Assembly: GCF_002850255.1 (NCBI RefSeq)
Contig: NZ_CP022522.1
Location: 43,501 to 107,500, forward strand
Origin: Pseudoalteromonas sp. NC201
GTDB taxonomy: Bacteria; Pseudomonadota; Gammaproteobacteria; Enterobacterales; Alteromonadaceae
Direction of reading: 5' to 3'
Length of the DNA: 64,000 nucleotides
Below, piece by piece: positions 25,551-34,016 of the stretch. The stretch's first letter is position 1. Every line of letters begins with the position of its first letter. Both the position numbers and the translations under genes were made by a program. A model generated the notes under the pieces. It saw only the letters and a program-made list of their open reading frames with translations. It was not told the DNA's origin and did no database searches.

Positions 25551-25576
25551 TAGATAATAAAAGCTTTGGAGTTGAT

Positions 25577-27103
25577 ATGTCTGTAGAAAAAGCGCGGATC
25601 ACGCTATGTAACCTAGAAAAGCCTGACTACGATCAGGTTAAGTCATTAATGGATGAAGCCTACCCAGATCTCGGTGGAGCGTGGCCTAGTCATACGATAT
25701 TTAGGTTGATTGACCAGTTTCCTGAGGGACAGATCGGTGTCAAAGACGGTGAGCGTCTCGTCGGTATCGCGCTGAGTGTTCAAGTTGACTATCAAACCTT
25801 TTCTAACCCGCATACCTATGAAGACATTGTTGACGCGCATAGCCGAATTTTTAGTGATAGTAATGCTGATGCGCTGTACGGGCTGGATGTAGTGATAGCC
25901 AAAAGCCATCGTGGTCTACGCCTTGGTCGGCGACTGTATGATGCCCGTAAAGAGCTTTGTCGTCAGTACAACTTGCGTGCGATTTTAGCAGGTGGCCGTA
26001 TTCCGCTTTATAAGCAATTCCGTGGCAGTATGTCGCCGATGGAGTATATAAACAAAGTCGATCATAAAGAATTACACGACCCCATTCTAAGCTTCCAACT
26101 TGCCAACGACTTCCAAGTAAAGCGACTGCTTAAACAATATCTACCGGAAGATCAGGACTCCGAAGGCTATGCGACCCTACTTGAGTGGAATAACATTCTC
26201 TTCGAGCCCACCGATACCGTGATCGAAAGTAAGAAAACCATCGTCAGAGTGGGGGCTGTACAGTGGCAAATGCGCCGGGTGGAATCGGTAGAGGAGCTAA
26301 TGAAACAAGTTGAGTATTTTGTGGACACGGTTTCGGATTACCAAAGTGACTTTATCCTGTTCCCTGAATTCTTTAACGCGCCACTAATGGGTCTCGGAAG
26401 CTATAGAAATCAGACCGAAGCTATTCGTGCGTTGGCGACGTATACCGAGCAGTTTAGAGCCGCTATGTCGCAAATGGCGATTGAGTACAATGCCAATATT
26501 ATCACGGGCTCTATGCCGCTACTTGAGGGCGACAAGCTCTATAACGTCAGTTACTTGTGTCACCGCTCTGGCAAAGTGGATGAACAACGTAAAATTCATA
26601 TCACCCCTCACGAAGACTACGATTGGGTTATCAAAGGCGGTGATAAAATTGAAGTGTTCGATACGGATGCGGGCCGAGTAGGGATCCAAGTATGCTACGA
26701 CGTGGAGTTTCCAGAGTTATCACGGATCATGGCTGAAAAAGGGCTGGATATTTTGTTTGTACCATTTTGGACTGACACGAAAAACAGTTATTTAAGGGTG
26801 AGGCACTGTGCGCAAGCTCGTGCGGTTGAAAACGAATGCTACGTTGTTATCGCAGGAAGCGTTGGCAACTTGCCACAGGTAGAAAGCCTAGATGTGCAGT
26901 ACGCGCAGTCAGCGGTGTTGACGCCATCGGATTTTGCTTTTCCTCATGATGCCGCGCTCAACGAAGCAACACCAAATACGGAAATGCTGTTATTTAGTGA
27001 CTTAGACTTAGATAAACTCAAAATATTGCATAGTGAAGGAACGGTGCGTAATTTACGAGACCGAAGAAAAGACCTGTATTCTGTGGAGTTGAAACAAAAA
27101 TAG
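25577..27103 (+). CDS. Fused GNAT acetyltransferase and nitrilase-family hydrolase
   Basis: 508 residues with two catalytic domains. Residues about 5-190 form a GNAT domain with the acetyl-CoA loop RGLRLGRRL (112-120). Residues about 222-505 form a carbon-nitrogen hydrolase domain with the nitrilase triad Glu264 (FPEFFNAPL), Lys339 (EQRKIHITP) and Cys373 (IQVCYDVEFPE). The hydrolase likely cleaves an amide, and the acyltransferase may act on the amine side. This bifunctional type is known, but its substrate is not established. The start is the ATG at 25577 with GGAG about 5 bases upstream, rather than a start inside the mobile element. SugE follows after 1 base. Confidence 0.9.
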   Translation: MSVEKARITLCNLEKPDYDQVKSLMDEAYPDLGGAWPSHTIFRLIDQFPEGQIGVKDGERLVGIALSVQVDYQTFSNPHTYEDIVDAHSRIFSDSNADALYGLDVVIAKSHRGLRLGRRLYDARKELCRQYNLRAILAGGRIPLYKQFRGSMSPMEYINKVDHKELHDPILSFQLANDFQVKRLLKQYLPEDQDSEGYATLLEWNNILFEPTDTVIESKKTIVRVGAVQWQMRRVESVEELMKQVEYFVDTVSDYQSDFILFPEFFNAPLMGLGSYRNQTEAIRALATYTEQFRAAMSQMAIEYNANIITGSMPLLEGDKLYNVSYLCHRSGKVDEQRKIHITPHEDYDWVIKGGDKIEVFDTDAGRVGIQVCYDVEFPELSRIMAEKGLDILFVPFWTDTKNSYLRVRHCAQARAVENECYVVIAGSVGNLPQVESLDVQYAQSAVLTPSDFAFPHDAALNEATPNTEMLLFSDLDLDKLKILHSEGTVRNLRDRRKDLYSVELKQK

Positions 27104-27104
27104 T

Positions 27105-27419
27105 ATGGCGTGGGTTTATTTAATTATGGCTGGCCTGTTTGAAATAGGTTGGCCCGTTGGTCTGAAAATGGCGCAACAAGCCGATACTCGTTGGCTAGGC
27201 ATAGTGATAGCCGTTGGTTTTATGGCCTTGAGCGGCTGGATGTTATGGTTGGCGCAAAAGCAAATTCCACTGGGTACCTCGTATGCGGTGTGGACGGGTA
27301 TTGGCGCGGCAGGCACATTCTTAGTGGGTATCTTTTTCTACGGTGACCCAAGTAGTTTTATGCGCTACTTGGGTGTGTTACTTATCATCAGTGGGGTTGT
27401 GGTACTTAAGTTAGCATAA
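27105..27419 (+). CDS. sugE: SugE/Gdx-type small multidrug resistance transporter
   Basis: 104 residues, the length of SMR proteins, with four hydrophobic helices. The first helix carries the conserved glutamate, Glu13 in GLFEIGWPVGLK, which is the proton/substrate site. The SugE-type motifs (GTSYAVWTGIGAAGTF in helix 3) distinguish it from EmrE and favour the guanidinium/quaternary-ammonium exporter branch. It is one base after the fused GNAT-nitrilase gene, so it is probably co-transcribed. That pairing of an amidohydrolase with a possible guanidinium exporter is interesting. Its last 14 bases overlap the convergent EamA gene. Confidence 0.88.
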   Translation: MAWVYLIMAGLFEIGWPVGLKMAQQADTRWLGIVIAVGFMALSGWMLWLAQKQIPLGTSYAVWTGIGAAGTFLVGIFFYGDPSSFMRYLGVLLIISGVVVLKLA

Positions 27420-28275
27420 CCAAAATAGCCGCGACGGCGATGAGTAAGAGTCCCATTGAATCGCGCTTCTTTACCGGCGCTTTGAGCCACAAGAATGAGA
27501 TAAGCAAAGTGAAAAACACTTCGATTTGGCCGAGTGTTTTCACGTAGGCGACATGCTCAAGGCTCATTGCGCTAAACCAACCTATAGAACCGGTGCAACT
27601 GCTAACACTAATTGCCAGCGTCAGTTTGCGGCGTTGCCACAGCACGCGCCAAGAGTGTGGTTCGCGTATCGTCAAATACATACTCAACATCACAGTTTGG
27701 CAAACCAGCACTAACAATAACACCCAGGCTGCACTGTGGGGGAAAGGTAGGCCCGATGCAATACTGGCTTCACGCACCCAAAGAGAAGTAAGCGCGAAGC
27801 TTGTTCCACAGGCAAGTCCCACTAGTGCAGTTTTACCATTGAAAGCACGCAGGCTAAAACCGCTCAATAACAACACCGCGATAGCACCGATAAAGACACC
27901 AAACCAACCGAGTAAAGTTAAGCTCGAGCCAAAAAAGAGTACGCCCAAAATCGCCGCCACGAGTGCCTCACTCTTCGCAAGTCCAGCACCTATGGCGTAA
28001 TTATTTTGCTTAAACAGCACCACCATTAACCCCGTCGCGATGATCTGCATGACACTGGCCCCCAGCACAAAGGCTAAAAAGTCATCGTTAATGACGAGCG
28101 ATTCTGCAGGTGTGATCTGATAAAGGCTCCAAAGATATAAGCCCGCAAGTGGGCTGGCTAAAATAAATCTTGCTAAGGTGACGCTGGCTGTGGAGGCGCT
28201 TTCACTCAATTTGCTTTGAAAAGCATTTCGCCAAGCCTGAGAAAAAGCAGCTAGTAAGGTGAACAAAATCCACAT
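27406..28275 (-). CDS. EamA/DMT-superfamily transporter (second)
   Basis: 289 residues with about ten hydrophobic segments in two repeats. The N-terminus is MWILFTLLAAFSQAWRNAFQ, a typical EamA-fold opening. It ends with LLLIAVAAILVML, a terminal helix that overlaps the SugE 3' end by 14 bases in the opposite orientation. No substrate can be proposed. It differs from the EamA protein at 8835 in sequence and shares only the fold. No adjacent regulator is seen. Confidence 0.82.
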   Translation of the reverse strand: MWILFTLLAAFSQAWRNAFQSKLSESASTASVTLARFILASPLAGLYLWSLYQITPAESLVINDDFLAFVLGASVMQIIATGLMVVLFKQNNYAIGAGLAKSEALVAAILGVLFFGSSLTLLGWFGVFIGAIAVLLLSGFSLRAFNGKTALVGLACGTSFALTSLWVREASIASGLPFPHSAAWVLLLVLVCQTVMLSMYLTIREPHSWRVLWQRRKLTLAISVSSCTGSIGWFSAMSLEHVAYVKTLGQIEVFFTLLISFLWLKAPVKKRDSMGLLLIAVAAILVMLT

Positions 28276-28578
28276 GAGAGGTGACTCTACAATGCTCGAA
28301 TGTGTATCAGCATACCGGATAGGAGCGAGTCTGAATAAATGAATTATCGTGATAGTGAAAATAATTCAATGTGTATTCAAGGTGCTACGGAAGCATTCTT
28401 GTGGTTGGCGTACTGCGACAATTTGCCACATGTTCAATTTTCAGTATCACGATATGATTAGGTCGATGCTACAAGATTGGGCCATAGGTTAGGGTATTAC
28501 GTATTCACTTATGGCTTTTCTTTTTAACGCTATTCTGCTCTACTGAGTTGAATAATCAAAAGGTTGAAGGAGTATCTT
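28276..28578. other. Intergenic region, nothing recognised
   Basis: About 300 bases between the divergent EamA and MAPEG genes. I see AT-rich sequence and possible promoter fragments but no small gene, RNA or convincing palindrome. Confidence 0.5.
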
Positions 28579-28965
28579 GTGGGTATACTAATCATCTGTG
28601 CAATTCTTGCTATCTTACTACCTTATTTTGCCAAAATTCCTGTGGCAGTGGCGATGAACAAAGAAGGGGGCTATGACAACAAGCTCCCGCGTGAACAGCA
28701 AAAGAAGCTGACAGGGCTGGGGGCAAGAGCATTAGCCGCACATCAAAACTGTTTTGAGTCATTAGCTGTTTTTGCTGTCGCCTTAGCCGTTGCGTTTGGC
28801 ACCCAAACCTACACTTCTCTAGTCGAATGGCTAGCCATAGGCCATATTGTCGCTCGAGCATTATATTGTGTGCTGTATTGGGCGAATATTGACGTGCTGC
28901 GCTCCATCGTATGGGCGCTAGGACTCGGCTGTGCTATCGCCATTATTGTGGTGTGTGGTTTATAG
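28579..28965 (+). CDS. MAPEG family membrane protein
   Basis: 128 residues of the MAPEG (membrane-associated proteins in eicosanoid and glutathione metabolism) family, four helices. The segments MNKEGGYDNKLPREQ and GLGARALAAHQNCFESLAVFA match the family. The family includes glutathione-dependent membrane transferases; bacterial members are mostly uncharacterised. The GTG at 28579 with a GAAGGAG ribosome-binding site 6 bases upstream is a much better start than the TTG at 28564, which is part of the site itself. It is convergent with a pseudouridine synthase gene. Confidence 0.85.
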   Translation: MGILIICAILAILLPYFAKIPVAVAMNKEGGYDNKLPREQQKKLTGLGARALAAHQNCFESLAVFAVALAVAFGTQTYTSLVEWLAIGHIVARALYCVLYWANIDVLRSIVWALGLGCAIAIIVVCGL

Positions 28966-28988
28966 TTGTCCTTTGCGTGACTCTACAC

Positions 28989-29687
28989 TCAGGTCAATTT
29001 AATTAACTCTGCTGAAATCTCTTTCACTTCAGCGGAGTTAACCTCTAGCTGTGTCAATGCTAAGTTTGCGATACGCACTCGGTATAAGTCGATAACCCGA
29101 TAACCACAGTGATGTGCCATTCTTCTGATCTGGCGATTAAGTCCTTGGCGTAACACTATTCTAAAGCGGTCATGTGCGATTTGTTCAACGGTACAGGGTA
29201 GGGTTATTTGGCCCTTCACTGGCACGCCGGCTGCCATTTTAAGGCAAAAACCTGGATCTAGAGGCTTGTCGACTTGCACCTCATATTCTTTCTCTTGATG
29301 ATGGTCTGGGTGGATTAACTGCTGACACAGTGCCCCATCGTTGGTGAGTAGTAGTAACCCCCGGCTGTCTTTGTCTAACCGACCTATTGGATAAACACGA
29401 CACGATTTAGGTAGTACATGATAGATACTAGCTGGGTCATCTGGATTCACTTTGCAGTCTATACCAACAGGTTTATGGTAAACAAAGAGCCTTCTCGCTT
29501 GCGGGGGCGCGACCAGTTCACCATCGACCATAATGGAATCGGTCAAATTGATGTGATCTATGTGATTGGCCAAGCGACCATTTACGGTCACTCTTGCGCT
29601 GTCAATTAAGCGAGACGCTTGTCGCCTAGAGCAAACACCGCAGTGGCTGAGATATTTAGCCAAACGCATCGGATAGGACATAGACAT
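28989..29687 (-). CDS. rluF: 23S rRNA pseudouridine synthase, RluF-like
   Basis: 232 residues. An N-terminal S4 RNA-binding domain (MRLAKYLSHCGVCSRRQASRLI) is followed by the RsuA/RluB-type catalytic domain. The catalytic Asp105 lies in IGRLDKDSRGLLLLTNDG. The C-terminal EKEYEVQVDKPLDP and GLNRQIRRMAHHCGYRV resemble E. coli RluF (which modifies U2604 of 23S rRNA). The RluB and RluE branches are less similar. It is shorter than E. coli RluF, lacking its tail. The start is either 29687 or the ATG two or six codons later. Confidence 0.85.
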   Translation of the reverse strand: MSMSYPMRLAKYLSHCGVCSRRQASRLIDSARVTVNGRLANHIDHINLTDSIMVDGELVAPPQARRLFVYHKPVGIDCKVNPDDPASIYHVLPKSCRVYPIGRLDKDSRGLLLLTNDGALCQQLIHPDHHQEKEYEVQVDKPLDPGFCLKMAAGVPVKGQITLPCTVEQIAHDRFRIVLRQGLNRQIRRMAHHCGYRVIDLYRVRIANLALTQLEVNSAEVKEISAELIKLT

Positions 29688-29762
29688 TCACATGATCAAA
29701 ATGAGATAACAGCGCGTATTGTAGGGCAACAGACTGTTTGGATCCATGTATGGGGAATATCA

Positions 29763-30068
29763 ATGGCCATTGCGTTTTCAAAGTTAAAACAACATCAGCC
29801 GCTGCAAAAGGTAATAGTGCATTCCATTGATTTAGCGCTTTATCAAGTCAGTGTGCTTATTAATAACGTGGAATATTATGTCACGGAAGAAAATGGTGAG
29901 TTTTTAAAAGCACATAACCCGCTGCAAATTCAAAAACGCCTGCTTGATATTAGCTACATGGAAATGGTGATTAGACATCAAAGTGCTTATGACGAGATGA
30001 TAGGGCACCCAGTGTCAGCCAATGACAATACATTAGAAGTGCCCTTTGGTCGTAATAACCTCTTCTAA
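29763..30068 (+). CDS. DUF6482-like small protein
   Basis: 101 residues beginning MAIAFSKLKQHQPLQKVIVHSID, then a short beta-rich domain (ALYQVSVLINNVEYYVTEENGEFL) and a helix with conserved basic residues. I recognise this as the DUF6482-type small cytosolic protein found in many gammaproteobacteria, of unknown function. The longest frame starts 48 codons earlier inside the divergent pseudouridine synthase gene, which is unlikely. Start evidence is only the family-like N-terminus, as the ribosome-binding site is weak. It is convergent with the SDR gene, 3 bases apart. Confidence 0.65.
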   Translation: MAIAFSKLKQHQPLQKVIVHSIDLALYQVSVLINNVEYYVTEENGEFLKAHNPLQIQKRLLDISYMEMVIRHQSAYDEMIGHPVSANDNTLEVPFGRNNLF

Positions 30069-30071
30069 GCG

Positions 30072-30941
30072 TTATTTGTGGTTCGTGAGTACTTCACTCA
30101 CCGCGGTTGCAAAATCGCGTTGGTGGGCGATCCCCATGTTAATCAATCTAGTGTCTTTTAGAGCACAATTTTTTGGTCTTGTTGCATCGTCACTCGGTTG
30201 GCTCAGCGGCATGAGATCTTGCGTCGGTAGCTGCAAAGCCTGCGCCATGACCTGCGCCATTTCATATTTAGTGAATGCTTGATTGCCACTGATATGAATA
30301 ATTCCACCAAGGCTAGGCTGTGCGATAACATCCTTGAGGGTTAGCGCAATATCATTGACATGGGTTGGGTAGCGAATGGCCCAATGATCGTGACTTGAAG
30401 CAGGGTTGGTCAACAGCTGCTTGGCAATAACGGTTACCGCAGATTCTTCCAGCGTTTTTACCTCGCCATATAATACAGGCACTCGCACTATGGTGTGTAG
30501 TGCGCTGTCTGCCAGTATGGCACGCTCCGCAGCTTGCTTAGTTTGACCGTAGAAGTTCACAGGATTAGTGATATCTGTTTCAACATAAGGTGCTGAGGTG
30601 CCGTCAAACACATAGTCAGTACTAATAAAGAAAAATCGAATATCTCTTTCGCGGCAGGCTTGGGCTAAGAACTCGGTTGCTGCAACATTAAGTGCAAGCG
30701 TTGCCGCTTGGTCTCGCTCACAATGCTCAGGCCTGCGCTCTGCGGCTGCGTGAATAAGTACTTCTGGGCTGTGACTATCTAAGAAGTCTAAAACCGAATT
30801 GTGGTCAGCCAAATCAAGTTTGTGAAGTGGCGCGGCGGCTCGGCTGAAGCCACATCCTAAAATTTCATGGGTACTACTTAGCTCTTGGCAAAGCGCGCGG
30901 CCAAGTAGACCAGTTGCGCCGGTGATCATAACTTTAGACAT
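30072..30941 (-). CDS. RmlD/MAT2B-like SDR family protein
   Basis: 289 residues of the extended short-chain dehydrogenase family. The NAD(P)-binding loop is TGATGLLG near the N-terminus (VMITGATGLLGRALC), and the catalytic Tyr/Lys lie in NFYGQTKQAAERA, with FFISTDYVFDG the segment shared by RmlD and MAT2B. It resembles dTDP-4-dehydrorhamnose reductase and the methionine adenosyltransferase regulatory subunit group. No other rhamnose or polysaccharide gene is nearby, so an RmlD role is unproven. An AAGGA ribosome-binding site supports the ATG at 30941 over an upstream ATG that overlaps it. Confidence 0.8.
   Translation of the reverse strand: MSKVMITGATGLLGRALCQELSSTHEILGCGFSRAAAPLHKLDLADHNSVLDFLDSHSPEVLIHAAAERRPEHCERDQAATLALNVAATEFLAQACRERDIRFFFISTDYVFDGTSAPYVETDITNPVNFYGQTKQAAERAILADSALHTIVRVPVLYGEVKTLEESAVTVIAKQLLTNPASSHDHWAIRYPTHVNDIALTLKDVIAQPSLGGIIHISGNQAFTKYEMAQVMAQALQLPTQDLMPLSQPSDDATRPKNCALKDTRLINMGIAHQRDFATAVSEVLTNHK
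30085..30101. terminator. Short hairpin at convergent ends of the DUF6482 and SDR genes
   Basis: GTGAGT (30085-30090) pairs with ACTCAC (30096-30101) around a 5-base loop within the last codons of the SDR gene. Weak; possibly a shared 3'-end structure. Confidence 0.3.
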
Positions 30942-31056
30942 AGATAACAGCATCCTTTTTAAATGTGCTCGTACAGTAACAAAGGCAAATGAAAAACTAC
31001 AGGTTTGTGTCGATTTCCGCTAGGTTAAATGAGGAGCAATTAAACAGAGAGTAACG

Positions 31057-32391
31057 ATGAATAATAAAGTTCTGTTGGTCAGTATGTGGATGCTGTCTAC
31101 ATCAGCAAGCGCAACGCAAGTATTTATGAAAGGAAGTAACTGTCTGCTTACTGAAAAAACACAACAGATAGAATTAGTTGCGCAAAGTTCAGGCTCGATT
31201 TATGCGGTTGCTGGAAGAGAAGCAAGTAGTGAACAAGTCCGAAAAGTAGCGGGTAAACTGAGCGATGATGTAAAGATGAAGCTATTCGAAGCGCTGTCAA
31301 CTAAAGCACAAGCTTATTCGTACGGCGTCATTGTTGATAGAGTGGTACTCAAAGAGCGTATCAAAGACACCTCAAAAGAAGTAAGTGTCTCTGGTCGGAT
31401 TGTAGCTTACCCAGTCACTGCCTGTGAGACTTCGGAAGCCATCACGGCTAAAAACTATAACATGATAACCGCAACATCGTTTTCTGGTAAAACTCAGCGG
31501 ATTGCCTTTAACGTGGAGATAGACCCAAACCCTAACGTACATGTGCCTAAACAGACGCAAGTTGATGATATGGTAATTTCACAAAAGCAAATCTTTGGTA
31601 TTAGGTTAGGCTATACCTATACTGAAGCAGAGAAAAAAGTGGGGCGCTTTACCCTTGTCTGGCCACTTAATGAACGGCAAAAGCTAGCAATCATTGGTAG
31701 AAATCATGCGTTACTATTCGAAAACAATCTGTTTGTTGGTTATCAATATGCTTTCAATTTGTTGCCTGTAAGTCTTGCTAATCTTATTAATATTTACGAC
31801 ATTAACCTAGCCATTCATATTCAAGATGAAACCGTTGAAATCACGAAGGTTACATTGAGTGGGAAGGTGATGATGGCTATCAAAAACACTTTTCCTAGCG
31901 TGACGTTTTATCAAGAAGGAAAATACACCAAAGAGCCAAAAACTAAGCTTTCTGGCTTACAGATTGGTGAGTTTAATGTCACCAAACCAGCCGCACTTAG
32001 TTGCTATAAAGGTCAGATCGAGATAGACGAGTTTGTACAACATCACCAGCAAAGCCTAGTTCAATGGCAAAGCGTGGATGCGAAAACGGTGTTTTACACT
32101 GGTTGTAACCAGTTAATCGAATTAAATAAGCTTGGAAAGGTGACTTCGCTCAAGTTACTTGAGCCTTGGTCGCTAAGCAATGCAAATCTAATTGGGCTTG
32201 CTGATATGACAAGTGTGCTCTCACCCTGGGAGTTTTATGGAGTGCATTATTTAGACCCTGAAAATAAAGCTTCTTTGATAGGAGAGATTGAGGACTTTTA
32301 CGGCACAATTGAGGTCACAGCCGAGCTGTGGGCTGGCCACTTCAAATCTTATGATGGTCAGCTTGTTTCTGCTGAATTTGAGAAGATGTAG
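31057..32391 (+). CDS. Secreted protein of unknown family (444 residues)
   Basis: 444 residues with a signal peptide (MNNKVLLVSMWMLSTSASA, cleavage before TQV). I recognise no domain. Visible features: a likely early cysteine pair (Cys29, Cys128), two further cysteines in SCYKGQIE and FYTGCNQL, a lysine/arginine-rich early region, and a C-terminal half with alternating beta-type segments and aromatic residues. The middle contains an IRLGYTYTEAEKKVG block. No membrane segment follows the signal sequence, so it is likely soluble in the periplasm or secreted. It has its own upstream ribosome-binding site (GAGAGT) and a hairpin over its stop codon. Neighbours give no functional hint. Confidence 0.75.
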   Translation: MNNKVLLVSMWMLSTSASATQVFMKGSNCLLTEKTQQIELVAQSSGSIYAVAGREASSEQVRKVAGKLSDDVKMKLFEALSTKAQAYSYGVIVDRVVLKERIKDTSKEVSVSGRIVAYPVTACETSEAITAKNYNMITATSFSGKTQRIAFNVEIDPNPNVHVPKQTQVDDMVISQKQIFGIRLGYTYTEAEKKVGRFTLVWPLNERQKLAIIGRNHALLFENNLFVGYQYAFNLLPVSLANLINIYDINLAIHIQDETVEITKVTLSGKVMMAIKNTFPSVTFYQEGKYTKEPKTKLSGLQIGEFNVTKPAALSCYKGQIEIDEFVQHHQQSLVQWQSVDAKTVFYTGCNQLIELNKLGKVTSLKLLEPWSLSNANLIGLADMTSVLSPWEFYGVHYLDPENKASLIGEIEDFYGTIEVTAELWAGHFKSYDGQLVSAEFEKM

Positions 32392-32411
32392 AAGTCATCA
32401 CTCCTACATCT
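32384..32411. terminator. Inverted repeat covering the stop codon of the 444-residue protein
   Basis: AGATGTAG (32384-32391, containing the TAG stop) pairs with CTACATCT (32404-32411), 12-base loop, 8-bp perfect stem. It lies 10 bases before the stop of the convergent peptide transporter gene. Confidence 0.5.
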
Positions 32412-32420
32412 CCAATTCGT

Positions 32421-33932
32421 TTAAGCCGTTTGTTCTGTCAGTGGCTTTTCAGATTGTTTTTCCCAATGCTTGGTTTTAAGACCAAGCACACCGACAAATA
32501 CACCAATACCGATCGTAAATAATGCAATTTGCAGATAAAGGTTGGGCAAGTCTTCGATATTATTAGGATCAAAGCTACCAGCGAGTAGACCCGAGAAGAT
32601 ATTACCAATGGAGTAAGTCAGTACGAAAACCCCCATCATTTGCCCTGCAAAACGTTTGGGAGATAACTTACTTACTGCGCTTAATGCCACAGGACTTAAG
32701 CAAAGCTCACCCACGGTGTGCAAAAAGTAAGTGGTGATCAACCACATCGGTGCTACTTGTAGGCCTTGAGCTGCATATTGGGAAGCGAAAAACATCACAA
32801 TAAATCCGCTCGCCATGATGATCAGACCAATCGCACATTTCACGCTATAGGTTGGCGTGATCATGCGCTTAGCCAAGTTAATCCATAGCGCAGCAAAGAA
32901 AGGAGATAACACGATAATGAAGAAAGCGTTGGCTGATTGGAACCAAGCGGTTGGAATACTAAAACTGCCGACTAATCTGTCAGTGTAATCGCGGGCAAAT
33001 AGATTAAGCGATGAGCCCGCTTGTTCAAAACCAGACCAAAAACAAGTGGAAGCAACGCAAACCAAAAAGAGTGCCCACATCCGACGCTTTTCATCGGCAT
33101 CAAGATTACCGCCAAAGTAGATATAACCGTAATACAAAAAGAATGTGACAGTAAAAGCAATCGCGACATATTTGGCGAGTTCTACTGGGTTAATCACAAA
33201 AACACCTGCAAACGCCGCTGCCGTTATTGCTGCAATAGCCGTAATGACTAAAACAATCGCACTCCAAGCTTTAGCACTTTGACTCCCCGTCATTGGGTTA
33301 GTTGGCGCATAGCCAACGGTAGCGATGTGTTTGTCTGTTAGGCGATAATTGACTAAGCCGATTGCCATGCCTACCGCGGCTGCACCAAAGGCCCAGTGCC
33401 AACCAACATTTTCCATAAAGTAGCCACATACCGCGTAGCCGATCACTGACCCTAGGTTAATCCCCATATAGTAAATCGCGTAGCCGCTGTCACGGCGGTT
33501 ATCTTCATCGGTATAAAGCTGGCCAACCATAGCGCTAATATTGGGTTTTAATAAACCGGTGCCACTGGCAACAAAGATAAGACCAACAAAAAAGGAAAAT
33601 TGACTTGGGATGGCAAGAATGATGTGGCCGCACATGATGATGATACCACCGTACCAAACCGCGCGTTGACCACCTAATAAACGGTCTGCTATCCAACCTC
33701 CCGGTAGACCTAAGAAATAAACCGAACCAGTGTAGAGGCCATATATTGCGGCGGCGGAGGCAACGGTGAAGCCAAGGCCTTCTTGCTGTAAGGTGGCTGT
33801 CATGAAAAGTACTAACATGGCGCGCATGCCATAATAACTCATTCGTTCCCACATCTCGGTGAGAAACAGAGTTTGCAGGCCTTTTGGATGACCAAAAAAG
33901 CCTGTATCACTTGTTGTGTCCTGTGATGACAT
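32421..33932 (-). CDS. POT family proton-dependent oligopeptide transporter
   Basis: 503 residues, about 14 membrane helices, a typical size for the POT/PTR family. The signature is LTEMWERMSYYGMRAMLVLFM in helix 1 (the ExxERFxYYG motif, with methionine in place of phenylalanine). GYAIYYMGINLGSVIGY resembles the second signature. It imports di- and tripeptides with protons across the inner membrane. Residues beyond about 420 show the family's conserved GELCLSPVALSAVSKLSP. It stands alone on the minus strand, convergent with the 444-residue secreted protein. Confidence 0.93.
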   Translation of the reverse strand: MSSQDTTSDTGFFGHPKGLQTLFLTEMWERMSYYGMRAMLVLFMTATLQQEGLGFTVASAAAIYGLYTGSVYFLGLPGGWIADRLLGGQRAVWYGGIIIMCGHIILAIPSQFSFFVGLIFVASGTGLLKPNISAMVGQLYTDEDNRRDSGYAIYYMGINLGSVIGYAVCGYFMENVGWHWAFGAAAVGMAIGLVNYRLTDKHIATVGYAPTNPMTGSQSAKAWSAIVLVITAIAAITAAAFAGVFVINPVELAKYVAIAFTVTFFLYYGYIYFGGNLDADEKRRMWALFLVCVASTCFWSGFEQAGSSLNLFARDYTDRLVGSFSIPTAWFQSANAFFIIVLSPFFAALWINLAKRMITPTYSVKCAIGLIIMASGFIVMFFASQYAAQGLQVAPMWLITTYFLHTVGELCLSPVALSAVSKLSPKRFAGQMMGVFVLTYSIGNIFSGLLAGSFDPNNIEDLPNLYLQIALFTIGIGVFVGVLGLKTKHWEKQSEKPLTEQTA

Positions 33933-34016
33933 ATTTCACTTCCATTATTATCGTTTTTTGGAAGTCAATATTAGTACGTTATTCAAGCACCGAATGCAAC
34001 CGCATGAAAGGAAACA

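Noticed and set aside
25517..25576. Longer N-terminus for the GNAT-nitrilase protein starting inside the mobile element
   Set aside because: The first codons would be element sequence with no ribosome-binding site; the ATG at 25577 has GGAG upstream and gives the normal start.
26900..27110. Guanidine riboswitch before sugE
   Set aside because: sugE follows the upstream gene by one base, so no leader space exists, and I saw no guanidine-I pattern upstream of the first gene either.
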